In this document: piece after piece, positions 1 through 11,644 of the stretch
Position numbering within the stretch: the stretch's first letter is position 1
Layout of the letters: every line of letters begins with the position of its first letter
DNA from: Vitis vinifera
Lineage: Eukaryota; Streptophyta; Magnoliopsida; Vitales; Vitaceae
Length of the DNA stretch: 64,000 bases
Direction of reading: 5' to 3'
Assembly (NCBI RefSeq): GCF_030704535.1
Contig: NC_081808.1
Location: 23,439,501 to 23,503,500 of the forward strand
Notes under the pieces: model-generated
Told to the model about the DNA's origin: nothing
Database searches by the model: none
The model's input: only the letters and a program-made list of their open reading frames with translations
Program-made: the position numbers and the translations under genes

Positions 1-882
1 TATAATAAAATATTAAAAAATTGTTTCCAATAAGAAAGTTGCCATGATTTAAATTAAAAAAAAAGAAATTACTTTTTATCCCTTATAACATGAAACTATT
101 TTTAAAAACACTTTTCAAATAAGTTTTAAGGTAATATTTGTTTTTTAGATTTAATTTTAAATTGAACTTAAAGTTAAATAGTATTTAACAATATTAAGTA
201 TTAAGTTTTATTTAATAATTTTTTATATTAAGTACTAAGAAATTTAAAAAATCAAAATGTTATTTTAAACATTTAGAAAAAAATGAAATATTTTGATTTT
301 TTATTTAATTAAAAAATTAAAAAATAATTAATAAGTTAGAATAATTAAAAAAAAAAACAAATAACTTAAAATCTGAAAACAAATTATTTTACATAAAAAA
401 TTCAAAAAATCAAACAATACCTAAGATTCTAAAACTGAGGAAGATCCCTCGTGCCAAAACTAGGACTAATTTAGAGTTTAATTTAAGGTGATTAAGAAAC
501 CTAATTTGTGTTTAATTATAGTCTATTTATTACATTAATACGAAAGTAGTTAACAATGATTTATAAGCTAATTTAAAACCAACATAAAAAGAATGGTCCG
601 AGTAATGTCACAATGAAAAAGAGGCTTCCATGATCACCCAAGATTTTGAATTTTCTCGGGAAAAAGACAACCACCTTGCCCATGTTCTAGAACAATCACC
701 TGCATACGTCTCATTTTAGCCCTACAAAACCGATGCTATTTTGGGTAGAAGATGCCATCAATGTGGTTAGGTTTACATAGGTACTCTCTGCCACATGTGC
801 TTTAATTCTATCTTCACACTTCAATCAACATGAATAAGTTTGGTGGTGAAGGGAAGAAGCATCTATCGATAAACGAGAGATC
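1..882. other. AT-rich intergenic DNA
   Basis: This stretch is very AT-rich at first (1-420), then more balanced single-copy-like sequence (420-880). I see no reading frame, RNA gene or repeat boundary that I can support. It lies upstream of the MITE-like block that precedes the fibrillin gene. Confidence 0.6.
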
Positions 883-1580
883 AAGGGCTTGTTTCAAAAC
901 GTTTTCAAAAATAATTTTTAAAAACATTTTTTTTTTCTTTTTATGTGTTCTAGAATAAAAGTTCATACGAGAAATTGAAAGATTTTTTAACCTGTTTTCT
1001 GCGTTGCTAAATTTAAAAAAAAAAAAAAAAAATTATTTATAGTTCTTTATTTTCTATCATTTTTCATATTTTTACCATTAGTTTTGAAATTATCCATAAA
1101 AATAAATGGAAATAGATTACAAAAATTTTAAATATATTATAAAAATACCATATTTTTTTATAAAGAAAAACAATTTTTATTAATAATTAATATTTTTTTA
1201 ATAATAACAAATTATTTTTAAAAACAATTCACAAATAGAAGTTTAGGACTTTGGTTGGTATTCGTTTTCAATAATAGTTTTGTGTAGAAAACAATATATT
1301 TTTAGATAATCTCTTTTAATTGTTTTATATTATTTTCACTTATTTTTTTATAATTGTTTTAAAAAATAATTATATAAATATGTAAAATAATTTAAAATAA
1401 AATGTTAGATGTAAAAATAATTTTTAAAATATATTTAAAAATATTAAAAATATGATAAAAATATTTTAAATTTTCAAACTGACTTTTATTTTACAAAACA
1501 TTATAAAACGGTTTAAAAAATTATTTTTAAAACCTATTTTTTAAAATAGTTTTCAAAAACAATTACCAAACGAACCCTTA
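883..1580. mobile_element. two adjacent MITE-like elements
   Basis: The block starts with AAGGGCTTGTTTCAAAACG near 884 and ends with AATTACCAAACGAACCCTTA at 1561-1580. Read on the other strand, the end gives TAAGGGTTCGTTTGGTAATT, so the outer ends form imperfect terminal inverted repeats. Around 1247-1275 an inner end (GGACTTTGGTTGGTATTCG) suggests that two short elements abut, about 883-1250 and 1250-1580. The interior is AT-rich, non-coding and full of TTTTAAAAA runs. The same termini recur at 10112-10493 and 63067-63388. This is a non-autonomous DNA-transposon type by structure; the superfamily is not assigned. Confidence 0.5.
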
Positions 1581-1684
1581 ACTTTTATTATTTTCTACTT
1601 ATTACTTTATATTTTGATTTCATTCATTTATATATTATTCATTCTTTCTACCTTAATCTCATTATTTATATCTTTCATCTAATA

Positions 1685-1689
<5 letters not shown>

Positions 1690-1747
<58 letters not shown>
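1690..1747. repeat. (TA)n microsatellite
   Basis: An uninterrupted TA dinucleotide run of about 58 bases. This is a simple repeat with no evidence of function. Confidence 0.95.
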
Positions 1748-1750
<3 letters not shown>

Positions 1751-2279
1751 GTTCTCAAAAATTAATTTAAAAAATAAAAAACTATTAAGTAAAATTATTA
1801 TTAAAATAAAAAAACATATCTAAAAATCAAATAGAATTAAAACCAATAAAAAACTTATGTAATTTTTAAATTATTTATATTTTAAATATATTATTTATTC
1901 TCCCTCACTTTTCTTTTCAATTTTTTTTCTCCTATATCTTTTCTTAAATTATTCGAAAACTAAACATATTCTTAACATCCTTTTGAGTGTTAGAGATGGA
2001 AAATACATATACTTTTACCAGTGAAAATTGCCCGGTCGGTATCTTTTCGAGACCTTGTGCTTTCCACTTTTCCTAATATGATAAATGAATGCAACAAATT
2101 CAAAATAAATAACAGAACAGACAGAAATAGTTCAATTATTAAAGGAATAGAGATGAAATGGTATAAGAGCGGCATCCAGGCCATGAGCAAGAGCTTTTAA
2201 TCATCTTCTTCCTCGACTATAAACACATCATCAAAAGGAGGAAAAAGGCCACAACCTTTTAGTAGTTGTGATTGGATTC
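1748..2279. promoter_or_regulatory. upstream region of the fibrillin gene
   Basis: This is the interval between the TA microsatellite and the fibrillin start codon. The first half is AT-rich; base composition becomes gene-like from about 2000. It should contain the promoter and 5' UTR by position. I could not fix a TATA box or transcription start. Confidence 0.4.
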
Positions 2280-3922
2280 ATGGCCACTAAGCTTGTTCAA
2301 CCACCAGTCCCTGCTTCCCACGTGGCTCCTCCAATACCCAGACTCACAAAAATGATGAGAGCTCACAGACCGGTTTCAGCCACTCATTCAGGGTCCCGGA
2401 GGAGGTCCATATTTGGAGAGTTCCCATCTGGGTCTAGACCCTTCTACGCCATTAGAGTTGCAGAGCAGAGCCCCGGCCTAGTTGGGGATGACCAGGATAT
2501 TGTAGTGAAGGAAGAAGAAGAAGAAGACGAACAAGAAGGAGCATCATCGGATGATAGGACGATTGCCAATGTAAAAGCAGATCTATACCAGGCAGTTCAA
2601 GGTATACCCACTTCAATTCTCAACTTGCTATTCATATAAATTTCATATAGATGAAACGAAGATTGAAATGAGTTTGATTTCAACACTTTGACAAGGCATC
2701 AATAGGGGGGTTTTTGGAGTACCATCTGCAAAGAAATCTGAGATTGAAGCTCTGGTCAAGCTGCTAGAGTCTCAAAATCCAACTCCGGAACCTACTCTAA
2801 ATCTAGACAAGGTAAAACAACCAGAACGAGTACTTGTTTTTTGACTTGAGATTGACAGGCAACGGTGTTGTAAGATGTTTTTCTACAAATTGGAAGGTAA
2901 ATGGATGGTGGAAGCTTGTTTACAGCACAATAACAATATTGGGTTCCAAGAGAACGAAGCTAGGATTGAGAAATTTCATCACTCTGGGGGACTTTTTGCA
3001 GATTATTGATGTGGAAGAGGTACAACTTCTCTCGCCTTGTAATAACATCTCACTTATAATTTCTTCAGATATCTCAATGGTTTTGATAGGATTGAAAAAA
3101 ACATGGAAATTGCTCGTTTAAAGAGCTACATATGATTGAAATCAGTAAGAAGCCTATATATCTGCATTTAGCTTGGAATGTCCTTCTTTCTTGTTCAAGC
3201 TTCTTTTGATGCTTCTTTTAACCAAGTTGTAAACATTTGGTGATGCTAAAATGGAGGCCAAAGCAGTTAATGTGATCAAGTTCAACGCAAGGGGATTCAA
3301 TTTCCTGAATGGGGAGCTGAAAATTGAGGCCTCCTTCAAGATTGCTTCCAAATCAGTTAAAAGCTCTACTTTTCTGTTTCTGTTTCCAAATCCACTGAGC
3401 TTATTTATAAGTTTCCCTTTTTGAATCGACTGTTTTTGGTTTTGGAATTCTACAGAGGGTTGACATTAAGTATGACAGCTCCACCATCACTCCTGACAAG
3501 GTAAGCAAATTTGAGATGTGGGGTATGGAAATCAGATACCCATGAACATGGACGGATAAAATGCCATCCTCCTGAATCTAACTATGATTTTTTTTTGGTG
3601 GGGAGAACAAATAGTTGATGAATGTGTTCAAGCAAAACTATGATCTTCTGCTGGGCATCTTCAACCCAGAGGGTTGGCTTGAGATCACGTATCCTTTCTA
3701 TCACTTTGGGAGTAATTGAGGCGACCTATTTGAGACCCTCCTATAAAACTGTTTCTTTTTTTTTTTTTCCCTGTATTTTAAAGAATAGTTCCTCCAACAG
3801 GTTCTGAATCAGAACAAGTTGTTCCTTGATTCCACCGTCACAGATACCTAGATGACAGCATGAGGATAGGGAGGGATGATAAAGGTAATCTCTTCATATT
3901 AGAAAGATCAGAGGCAACCTGA
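2280..3922 (+). CDS. FBN5: plastid-lipid-associated protein / fibrillin, FBN5 (PAP7) type
   Basis: My exon model is 2280-2601, 2696-2811, 2897-3019, 3257-3355, 3456-3500, 3615-3688 and 3844-3922. All junctions are GT-AG, the phases agree, and it gives a 285-residue protein. Residues 1-60 are rich in Ser, Arg and Pro, like a chloroplast transit peptide, and an acidic Glu run follows near 73-85. The fibrillin/PAP domain starts near residue 95 ([10 protein letters not shown], then [12 protein letters not shown]). It continues with [30 protein letters not shown] and [20 protein letters not shown]. It ends with [14 protein letters not shown] and [16 protein letters not shown]. In Arabidopsis, FBN5 binds solanesyl-diphosphate synthases and is needed for plastoquinone-9 synthesis; that role is inferred here from family resemblance. 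The first ATG of the frame was taken as start because an upstream GTG is not a plausible plant start. No truncation or frameshift is seen. Confidence 0.9.
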
Positions 3923-6900
3923 CACTCCACTTCATACCAGTTGAAGGCTCATTACAAGTATTTCATGACAAATATTCAAAGATTATATAATTTTCTATCA
4001 TTTCTGTCGAATTTCTAAGATGTAAGGACAAAGTCATGTGTTGCCTCCCTGAAGACAAAAGGCATGATAAAGGAAAATTTTGTTTTATTTAAATTTATTT
4101 TTTATTTTCCTTGTATTTTTCTTACCTTCCATTCTCTATTTTATTTAATTTTCTCCCACTTTTTCTCAAAATTTTCAAGATCCAAATGGAGCTTGGAAGA
4201 TTGTTTCTTTCTATTAAGATCATAACAATGCATGCAACAAAAAGGAGTAAGAGCATTCAACCACTCGATAGAGCAAAAGGGCTATAAAAGTTGGGACAAC
4301 CGTGATTAAGAATCTTATTATTAAAAATTAATCTACAACCCAATACACAATTCTATCACATTCAAAATCTTAGATTCAAGCCTCTAATGTATTTCCTAGG
4401 AACCTTAAATTAAGATCAATCAAATGAATAGTGGTAACCTAGTTTTCTAGATCTACCTATTCAATGCATTACAAATAACTTTTTTTTTTCTCCTTTTTTT
4501 ATAACCGAGGAACCTTCCATGACTAAGCCCTTAGGATTATTCATGAGGACCCAAACCTCGAGGTGTTGACCGCCCTGCAACAAACATTCAATACGTTCAA
4601 ATAACTACCATTTTGATCTATAACATAAAAATACTGTAGTAAACATATCTTCAAAAAGAAACTAGGCATCCATTCACCATTCCCCATCTTAAGACACGCA
4701 AGTTTTGCTAATTATAAGATCCAAATCATCCAGCACCCAAACCACCTCCAACGAATGCCCATGCTTATTGACACAATCATCCATGAAATGTCTAGCATAT
4801 ATGAAAAAATTTCCATAATCAGCCATAATGATCAGGAAAGATATGCCACAAGCAACCAAATCTAATATAAAACCATAAAACAACTCACATGCACAAAGGG
4901 GAAATGTGTGAAAGAAAACACTATGGACAGCCATAATCACATTTCATTTTGGTTTCAAACATGAGACGGCAGACATGCATGAACCCAATAATGGAGAATC
5001 AGAAATCAGAGTTCACCTAACCCCACCTCTTCCTACAACCACTCCATAAAATCTCCAATTTCCATATGTCAACATCCAATCTTTTAACAGCCTTAAAAGC
5101 AAGCAACAGAATGACACAGCAGCTGTACCACCTCGTTTGTTTGCTTGCTTTAGTTTCTGTTGTTGGGATTTTTAGTTTTTGGCCTTTTGTTTTCTCCTTT
5201 TCCTTTTTTTAATAATATCAGAGAACCCACCCAATACTGCTATATCAGCTCATTACAATTAGGCTCTGCATGTTTATAGTTTGCTAAGCTTGATTTCATA
5301 TCAACTCATTTTAATCCCCATGTCACTCCCCTCTTTTCCTCCAACTTTTACCGTTACAATTATATGAATTCATTTTCAGCTAAATTGCCCTTGATTTCAG
5401 AGTTAATGCTTAAGTTTTCTAGTAAAGGGCATAGGTAAGTCCTGGTTGAAATAAGAATTTACCAATGGTACCCAACAGTCGGTATAACTAATTTTCTTTA
5501 ACACAAATGACCTATTCATTCAAGACAATAGGAAAATATCAATACAAGCACCTCTCCCACATACGTGAGAGAGAACAAGAGAAAGATTAGGAAGATGGAC
5601 AGAGAGAGTGCCTTCATCATGACTAGAAAAAGGGCATTCCAACATCAATTATGATAGAACAAACATGAACAATGAAACCCAACTAATTAATTCAGCTAGA
5701 ATACAGATGAATTAGGGACAATAAATGAAACTGTAGTCAGAATTCTGCATGAAGGAGATAGAGATATGAATCCTACAGTATATCTTTTTTTTTTCCTTTC
5801 TTTCCACCCACATTGAGCATGATATATCTCTTCCATAGGTCTGCAATCAGCTTGTTGTCTATGGCAGCTCAAGTTTTCCAATTAAATGTTAACCCTTCTA
5901 TGTCATTTTTTTTTTCTTTCATGTGTTCATCTAAGATACGGATGAACCTAACTCTGCAAATAATAACATGTAACTCAAACAGAGTATATCGAAGATGCCC
6001 AACATGACCTCAGAATGCAATAACCAGACTGCACTAGCTGCCTATGAGTGCAACCAATAGATCTATTAGAAGCAACAAAGTAATAGGTGGAAGCAGGTCA
6101 AATTGATGGCAAAGTAACGCTGCATATAGACTTTCCCCAGCAACCACCAGTTCCAGATTTGCTCTACTCTCTCCCTAAGATGGAGAAAAAAAAACACAAA
6201 TAAAAACAAGTTAGTGAATGTTAGCTCAGTATACTGTCCAAGTCCATCACCAACACACAAAAAGCACAGCAAGGCCATATATTTCAGGAATCAAATTGAA
6301 CACAAGTAAGTCTATATAAATCCAAAATGGGGTAAAGTATCCACAAGTACACCACTCAACAACCAGCAAATTAGTTATTAAGCATTCTTCAAGTAACATC
6401 ACTCTGGCTCCATTTAACCCACACATTTTGGGTTTCACCTAGCCTATAAACAGGGTGCAGTGTAGATCAGGAAGCTCCCGAGTACAAAATTCCACAAAAT
6501 TTCAACTCCAATAGATTGAGAGATACTTGTGGTGTGGGACATTTTAGTAACAACTTTTTCCAATGAAATAAATTTATGAAGGGGCTGAAGGTTCAATCTG
6601 TGGATTCATAAAATCCAATTCAAGGACATCTAAGCTAAGATTTGATTCACTATAAAGATCTACATTTCACAAACTTAAATCTCAATCATATAAACACAAA
6701 CACATATATCTTCAGTCCCCCAATTTCACAATAGATTCATAAATTGCAGAATGACACATTTGCAAAGCAGAAGGATTTATTTCAGATTGTTAACAGCAGA
6801 CTAACTTTAATATATATACATATATATAGATAGATATAACTTACCTGTATGAATATGAACCAAATCCCATATATCTACAAACTAGCAACCTAGAAATCAA

Positions 6901-8600
6901 CCATACATATAAGGATTTTATCTATGTAAGAAACAATCAGAGAGAGAGAGAGAGAGAGAGAGAGATAAACAGTTGAGTTTTGCAACTGTCAGACTGTAAC
7001 AACTAGGGGTTAGATTCTTCACCAACAAAAAAGGGATGGGGCTGATCTTGCTCATTTGGGGAAAGGAAGATGCAGCTGCGTTTACAAATAACATGGAAGA
7101 CAAATCAGGGTAATGGGCCCCAGCTGTCATGAACTCCAACTCCCACTTAAGTGGAAGGGATGTTCTCTGTGTCTGCTCTGATCTTTGGAAAATGCTAGGA
7201 AGAGCAGGCAAAATATCTCATAGGAATTTTCAAAAAAGGGATCATTCTGCTATCATTCTCCAAAAAAGAAAAAATTGTTTTATTTTTTCAAAAGATACAA
7301 CCACATGTTTTATATTATGATTTTTGTTTTCTCCATTTTCAAAAATGGGAAAATGGTTTAATGTTTTCTCTTCTTTAAAAGTGTGAACTGTTAAGTTCTA
7401 GCTAATCCCATGAATTTTCTGCAAAACTGCTATCAAGCTCTTCATTGCATTAGTAACATGAAAAGAAAAGGAAGGATTGTCAAAAACAAATTAAAACATA
7501 TCATGATAAGCTGAGACAATATGGGAGTGAACAAAAATCATTCTTATCATTCTCAAATCTCAATAGCATTTAAATGAACAACAAAAGAGGAAAGGTAAGC
7601 ATAGTCAGTTCTCATGCAATATAGTTCTGCCAGTGAATGGATTTTTATTTTGGGTCTAAGTAAAAACTTTATTGAATAGAAGAAGGAAACAAGGATGAAC
7701 TCCAACTCAATCACAGGATGATTGAACCTGAAAATAAGTATGAACAATACCACCATTCAGGTCAAATTTGACATTATATCAAATTTAACTCTATAACCCA
7801 CTAGGAAAGAATAGGCTCTCTTGATAATCAATCTCACAACCATTTTGGCTTCTAAAGCTAAGAAGAATGAAGATCTGTGAGCTGATCCATATGCCGGCTT
7901 AGCTGGAAAACTCAAAGACATAGCACCACTCTTGAAAATAGAAGTACCCCAACACTATGCAGAACTTGCTCGCTATAATAGCAGCCTTTACTTCCTTGCA
8001 TCCACTATCTTATGAACTGGATACGATCCAAAAACAATAAGGAACCAAGATTTAAATCAAGAACCATTCATCATCTCTGATCACTGCTAAATGCAAACTC
8101 TACCAGCTCTAACACCGCACAGAAATTAATTTAAGCAACAGACTATAGATGGCAACAAAAATTAGGAAACAAAAAATATATCCGTACATATGAATACATG
8201 TACCAGTGTATGCATAGTATAAGAACTTCAGGTAAGAGAACATTTGCACTATAAATTCATTCAACCCATCAGCCAGAGCCAGATACAATATGAAGGAAAA
8301 ATAAAAACTCCTCGTTTCCTTAGTTTCCAGGAGCAGATGATAATGTTAGCCTCATAAAAAGAAATAATCAGCAAAGTAATGATCAATGGAATGTGGAGGT
8401 TTTAAGAGAACATTCACTGAATACAAGAAGCTTATCTTAGAGAAGAAGTCTATCTTTAGAGTCCCTAATGCCATCCAGAAAAAAGGTTCCCTAATGGATT
8501 TTTGCTCAAGCTCATACAGGATAGCCAACATAGCTAATTTAGCAAAACCAGCATTTCTTTGGATCTTACAGAAAGATATATTGAAGAGCACCTATTATCA
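3923..8600. other. intergenic region between FBN5 and ISY1
   Basis: This interval of 4.7 kb has no reading frame that I recognise; the short frames in it have no domain signature. It probably holds the FBN5 3' UTR at the left and the ISY1 3' UTR at the right, since the genes converge. I saw an AG microsatellite near 6939-6965 and a TA/GATA-rich patch near 6810-6836. Composition from 5000 to 8600 is moderate rather than AT-extreme, so an unannotated non-coding transcript or long 3' UTR is possible but unsupported. Confidence 0.5.
6939..6965. repeat. (AG)n microsatellite
   Basis: About thirteen AG dinucleotide units in a row. A simple repeat in non-coding DNA. Confidence 0.95.
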
Positions 8601-9497
8601 TTATCGCTGAATATTAAGCATAGCTTTAGCCTCGGTCTGCTCCTCCAAAAGCCCCTCGCTGGTATACTTGCTCAAGAGCTCCATCTTCTTCTTCTCCACC
8701 ACCATCCTCTCAATTTCCTTCTCATCAGGCAGGGGTACGTGCACCACAAACTCTCTCTCTTTCTCGTTTTCCTTTTCCCTGGCCGCCTGCCTCTCCTCCT
8801 CCACCACATCCTCCTCCTCCTCAAACAATATCCCTGCCGGTGCCACACTCGCCACCTCACCGCTCTTCACCGCCCTCCGCGCCTCCCTCTTTATCTCCTC
8901 CAATGCCTCCCACTCTGCCAACTTGGCTGCCCTCATCCGCTCCTCCGCCGGTCCCTCCACCTTCTCCAACACACCATCCTCATCATCCCTGTACCCATAA
9001 TAGCTCGCATCAATTCGCTTGTATATATCGTACCGTGACTTTCTCTTCCTCAACTCCGGCGGCTTCTCGAACAACTCTCGAACTCCGGGGAGTTTCTTCG
9101 CCGCACCGAAGTAACGGTAGCCGGGGCCGCGGCCGCTAGGGTTAGGAACATCGACAATATTGCCTTCCAAATCAGTCATTTTGGCGGAGTGTTTCGTGTA
9201 ATTGGGGCCGCCCAATTCGATTATTCGGCGCTCCCAATGGGACTTTTCGCGGATGAGTTTGTTGATCTCGTCGTTGAGATCTCGGAGGCGGTGCTCGCCT
9301 AGGCCTTCGTTCTGGATCTCGGCGACTTTCCGGCCAATCTCGCGCATGATCTGTTGGCGCCATTTGTCGGCCTCGGCGAGGTCACGACACTCGGAGGCGA
9401 GGTAGGGGCGGCGCTCTTTGGGCTTCTTCTTTTCTTCGTTCTTGAGCGTGATGAATCTATTGAGCATCGACTGCGCTTTCTCTTCATTTCGAGCCAT
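8601..9497 (-). CDS. ISY1: pre-mRNA-splicing factor ISY1 homologue
   Basis: One uninterrupted frame of 298 residues begins MARNEEKAQSMLNRF, the characteristic ISY1 start. The ISY1 domain covers roughly residues 1-255. Segments include RRPYLASECRDLAEADKWRQ, DLNDEINKLIREKSHWERRI, ELGGPNYTKHSAKM and PGYRYFGAAKKLPGVRELFE. The C-terminal third is charged, mostly Glu and Lys, and likely a coiled coil. ISY1 is a component of the activated spliceosome (Prp19/NTC-associated) that supports the first catalytic step and fidelity in yeast; in plants it acts in the nucleus. The length matches plant ISY1 proteins, and the intronless structure is clear from the continuous frame. Base composition is much more GC-rich than its flanks, especially codons for residues 1-150. 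The start ATG at 9497-9495 is the first in frame. No internal damage is seen. Confidence 0.95.
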   Translation of the reverse strand: MARNEEKAQSMLNRFITLKNEEKKKPKERRPYLASECRDLAEADKWRQQIMREIGRKVAEIQNEGLGEHRLRDLNDEINKLIREKSHWERRIIELGGPNYTKHSAKMTDLEGNIVDVPNPSGRGPGYRYFGAAKKLPGVRELFEKPPELRKRKSRYDIYKRIDASYYGYRDDEDGVLEKVEGPAEERMRAAKLAEWEALEEIKREARRAVKSGEVASVAPAGILFEEEEDVVEEERQAAREKENEKEREFVVHVPLPDEKEIERMVVEKKKMELLSKYTSEGLLEEQTEAKAMLNIQR

Positions 9498-9760
9498 TTG
9501 ATAGCGAAACCCTGACCCTAAATTTCCGTGATGAAACTCTACTCTACAACAGAAACTCCAGGTATCTGATAAACCCTAATATCCTACTTCGTATTCCTTT
9601 GGACTTTGGAGGATCTGCAACGAGTGTGTAGTGTGGCCAGTGATGGTTATTGAAGAATTAAATCCAGATTTGGGAAGGAGGGCAAACCGTGGGCCGGGCT
9701 TTTCAGCTATTGGGCTGGGACATGTCGGAAGATGGTGGATCTAATCTAAACTGCAAACTA
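9498..9760 (-). promoter_or_regulatory. ISY1 5' UTR and proximal promoter
   Basis: Upstream of the ISY1 ATG there is a telo-box AAACCCTAA at 9571-9579. Around 9690-9720 there are GGGCCGGGCTT and TTGGGCTGGG, which are site-II-like TGGGCC/T elements. Telo-boxes together with site-II motifs are common in promoters of plant translation and RNA-processing genes. Assignment to ISY1 rests on position only. Confidence 0.5.
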
Positions 9761-10111
9761 CTACAAGTCCCTTTTTTCTGTTTCTTTTAAGTTAAAACAT
9801 ATAAAATATTTTCAGATATGAGATGAAAATCTATAACTTTCAGTTAATTAAATTTGATTTAAAATGTTATAAATGTTATATGGATATAAAATTATTACTT
9901 CATTTTTTTCTTTTTATATTTTTTTTATTTACGTGATTGGGCAACCCACGACCTAGATTTAAGAGTTCATTTGATAGTACTTTTTAAAATAGACTTGTAG
10001 AATAAATAAAAAATATTTTTAAAGAAAAATTAGGTGTTTGGTAAAATTTAAATAACATTTTAAAATTTTTGAAAAATTATTTATATTGTTTACTAAAAGA
10101 ACTTGATAACT
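9761..10111. other. AT-rich intergenic DNA
   Basis: No gene is seen. TTTTTAAAATAG- and TTTGGTAAAATTTAAATAA-type stretches at 9960-10080 resemble degraded copies of the nearby MITE-like family. Confidence 0.45.
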
Positions 10112-10493
10112 TAAGGTCGATTTGGTAACTGTTTTTAAAAATTGTTATCTGATTTTTATAGAATAAAAATCTATTTAAAAAATTAAAATATTTTTAACCT
10201 ATTTTAAATTTTTTTTAAATACATTTCAAAAAAAAATTAAATCTAATTTTTTATTTTAAATTATTCTACATATTTATATAATTACTTCTTAAAACAGTTT
10301 TCAAAAAATAAATGAAAACAGTATAAAATAACTAAAAAGATGTTATGTGAAAACATCATGTTTTTTATTGTTAAGAATAAAAAAAACAAAAAACAGTTTT
10401 TAGTTGTTTGTCATATTTTTTGTATGTTTTGTTTGGAGAACAGAAAAAAGTCAAAAACTGTTCTCAAAAACAGTTCCTAAAAAAATCGTAAGG
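10112..10493. mobile_element. MITE-like element
   Basis: The left end reads AAGGTCGATTTGGTAACTG and TTTTTAAAAATTG. The right end, read on the other strand, gives ACGATTTTTTTAGGAACTG followed by TTTTTGAGAA. These are imperfect terminal inverted repeats of about 30 bases. The interior is non-coding. Its left part (GATTTTTATAGAATAAAA, then TTTTTAACCTATTTTAAAT) is closely matched at 63108-63185, so both copies belong to one family. A short AT-rich remnant with a similar end (AGGGTCTATTTTGGAAAGG) follows up to the LINE. Confidence 0.55.
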
Positions 10494-10581
10494 GTCTATT
10501 TTGGAAAGGATTTTTCAAAATAGTTAAACAAAATAGTTTTTTAGAAGAGTTTTTAAGAATAATTTTTCATATTTTTTAAAA

Positions 10582-11564
10582 CATCGTGCGATGGGAGAGA
10601 GTGAGGAGGGAGAAAACAGTGTAGCGATTTGAAGAAGAAGGAATGAGAGCAGCTTTGCAGTGGAATCCAAGGTGTTTGAAATCGTATTAGATGAAAGAAA
10701 AGGAAAACCCCAAGTACTCATCGTGGAGAAGAAGAGAGGGGTTTCATCATGGGTCCGATTAGGACCGGAGAGTCTAGGGTTTTTCATAGAAGGCCTAATC
10801 CACTACATTAAGGACGAGAAAGAAGGAAAATGGGGAAGGGAGTGGAAGGACAAGGGGATATCGTACTCCCTGACGCAAGGAATAAACAGAGCGGGTGGTT
10901 TCTTAGGCTAAGGGTTATCGATTCGGAAATGAAGAGTTTCAGTATCTTCATTCCGAGAGGTAAAGGGGACAAAGGGGGATGGGTGATTATGGCGGAGAAA
11001 CTACATCAAATGGAATGAGCTATTGGCATAAAAACAAATAAATAGGAAGTAAGGGTCGAGGGGAAATCTGCCTTGGAGAGATCGTATGTGGAAGTAGTGA
11101 AGCGACCAAGCTGGAGAATTACAAACCCAATCAGAGTGAAGGTTAAAAGGGAGGAAACACTAGGAAACTTGTAGAAATTGGAACATTGCCTTGTTGCGAG
11201 CTGGAAGTCCATAACAGCAGGAGAAGAGGACCTAGAGAGACTGGGAAGATTATGGGCAAACTCTTAGGACCTGAAAGGGAAATTAGGGTTGGCTAGATTG
11301 GAGAAGGATAGAGCTTTGCTGGAGTTTGAAGATTTGGAAGAAGCAAGACGCGTCGTATCCTCAGGGAATCGATCGTTGGGAGGGCTCCAATTGGGGCTGG
11401 AGCAATGGAACCCTAGGATTGGCTGCTGGGTAGAGGAAGAGGTAAGAAATGAAGTCTGGGTCAAAATCGTTAGGCTTCCAATCTCGCTATGGAGCCTGAC
11501 GATGTTGAGAAGAGTAGGGGAAGAGTGTGGGGGTTTCGTTAAGATGGGAGTAGAGAGCACAATC
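10582..11564 (+). repeat. first unit of a near 1-kb LINE 5' duplication
   Basis: This unit and the unit starting at 11565 run in parallel from CATCGTGCGATGGG through the ORF1 N-terminal part. Corresponding positions are about 1001-1002 apart, for example TGGAATCCAA at 10661 and 11662. The units differ by scattered substitutions and small indels. Similarity stops near 11540 in the first unit and 12541 in the second. About 24 bases (11541-11564) then join unit one to the start of unit two. In the first unit the ORF1 frame is cut by stops. Confidence 0.85.
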
Positions 11565-11644
11565 CATCGTGCGATGGGAGAGAGTGAAAGAGAGTGCGAT
11601 GGTGAGGAGGGAGAAGACAATGCAACGATTCGATGAAGAAGGAA

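Noticed and set aside
2268..2279. GTG as an upstream start for the fibrillin protein
   Set aside because: Plant nuclear genes very rarely start at GTG; the ATG at 2280 gives the expected transit-peptide start.
3154..3351. Minus-strand frame within the fibrillin gene
   Set aside because: It overlaps fibrillin exon 4 in antisense; the plus-strand exon fits the family and splice sites.
3923..8600. A hidden protein-coding gene between FBN5 and ISY1
   Set aside because: No frame shows a domain, codon bias or splice-linked exons that I could follow, so only non-coding content is reported.
8559..9038. A 159-codon plus-strand frame over ISY1
   Set aside because: It is an antisense shadow of the GC-rich, Glu/Lys-rich ISY1 coding sequence.
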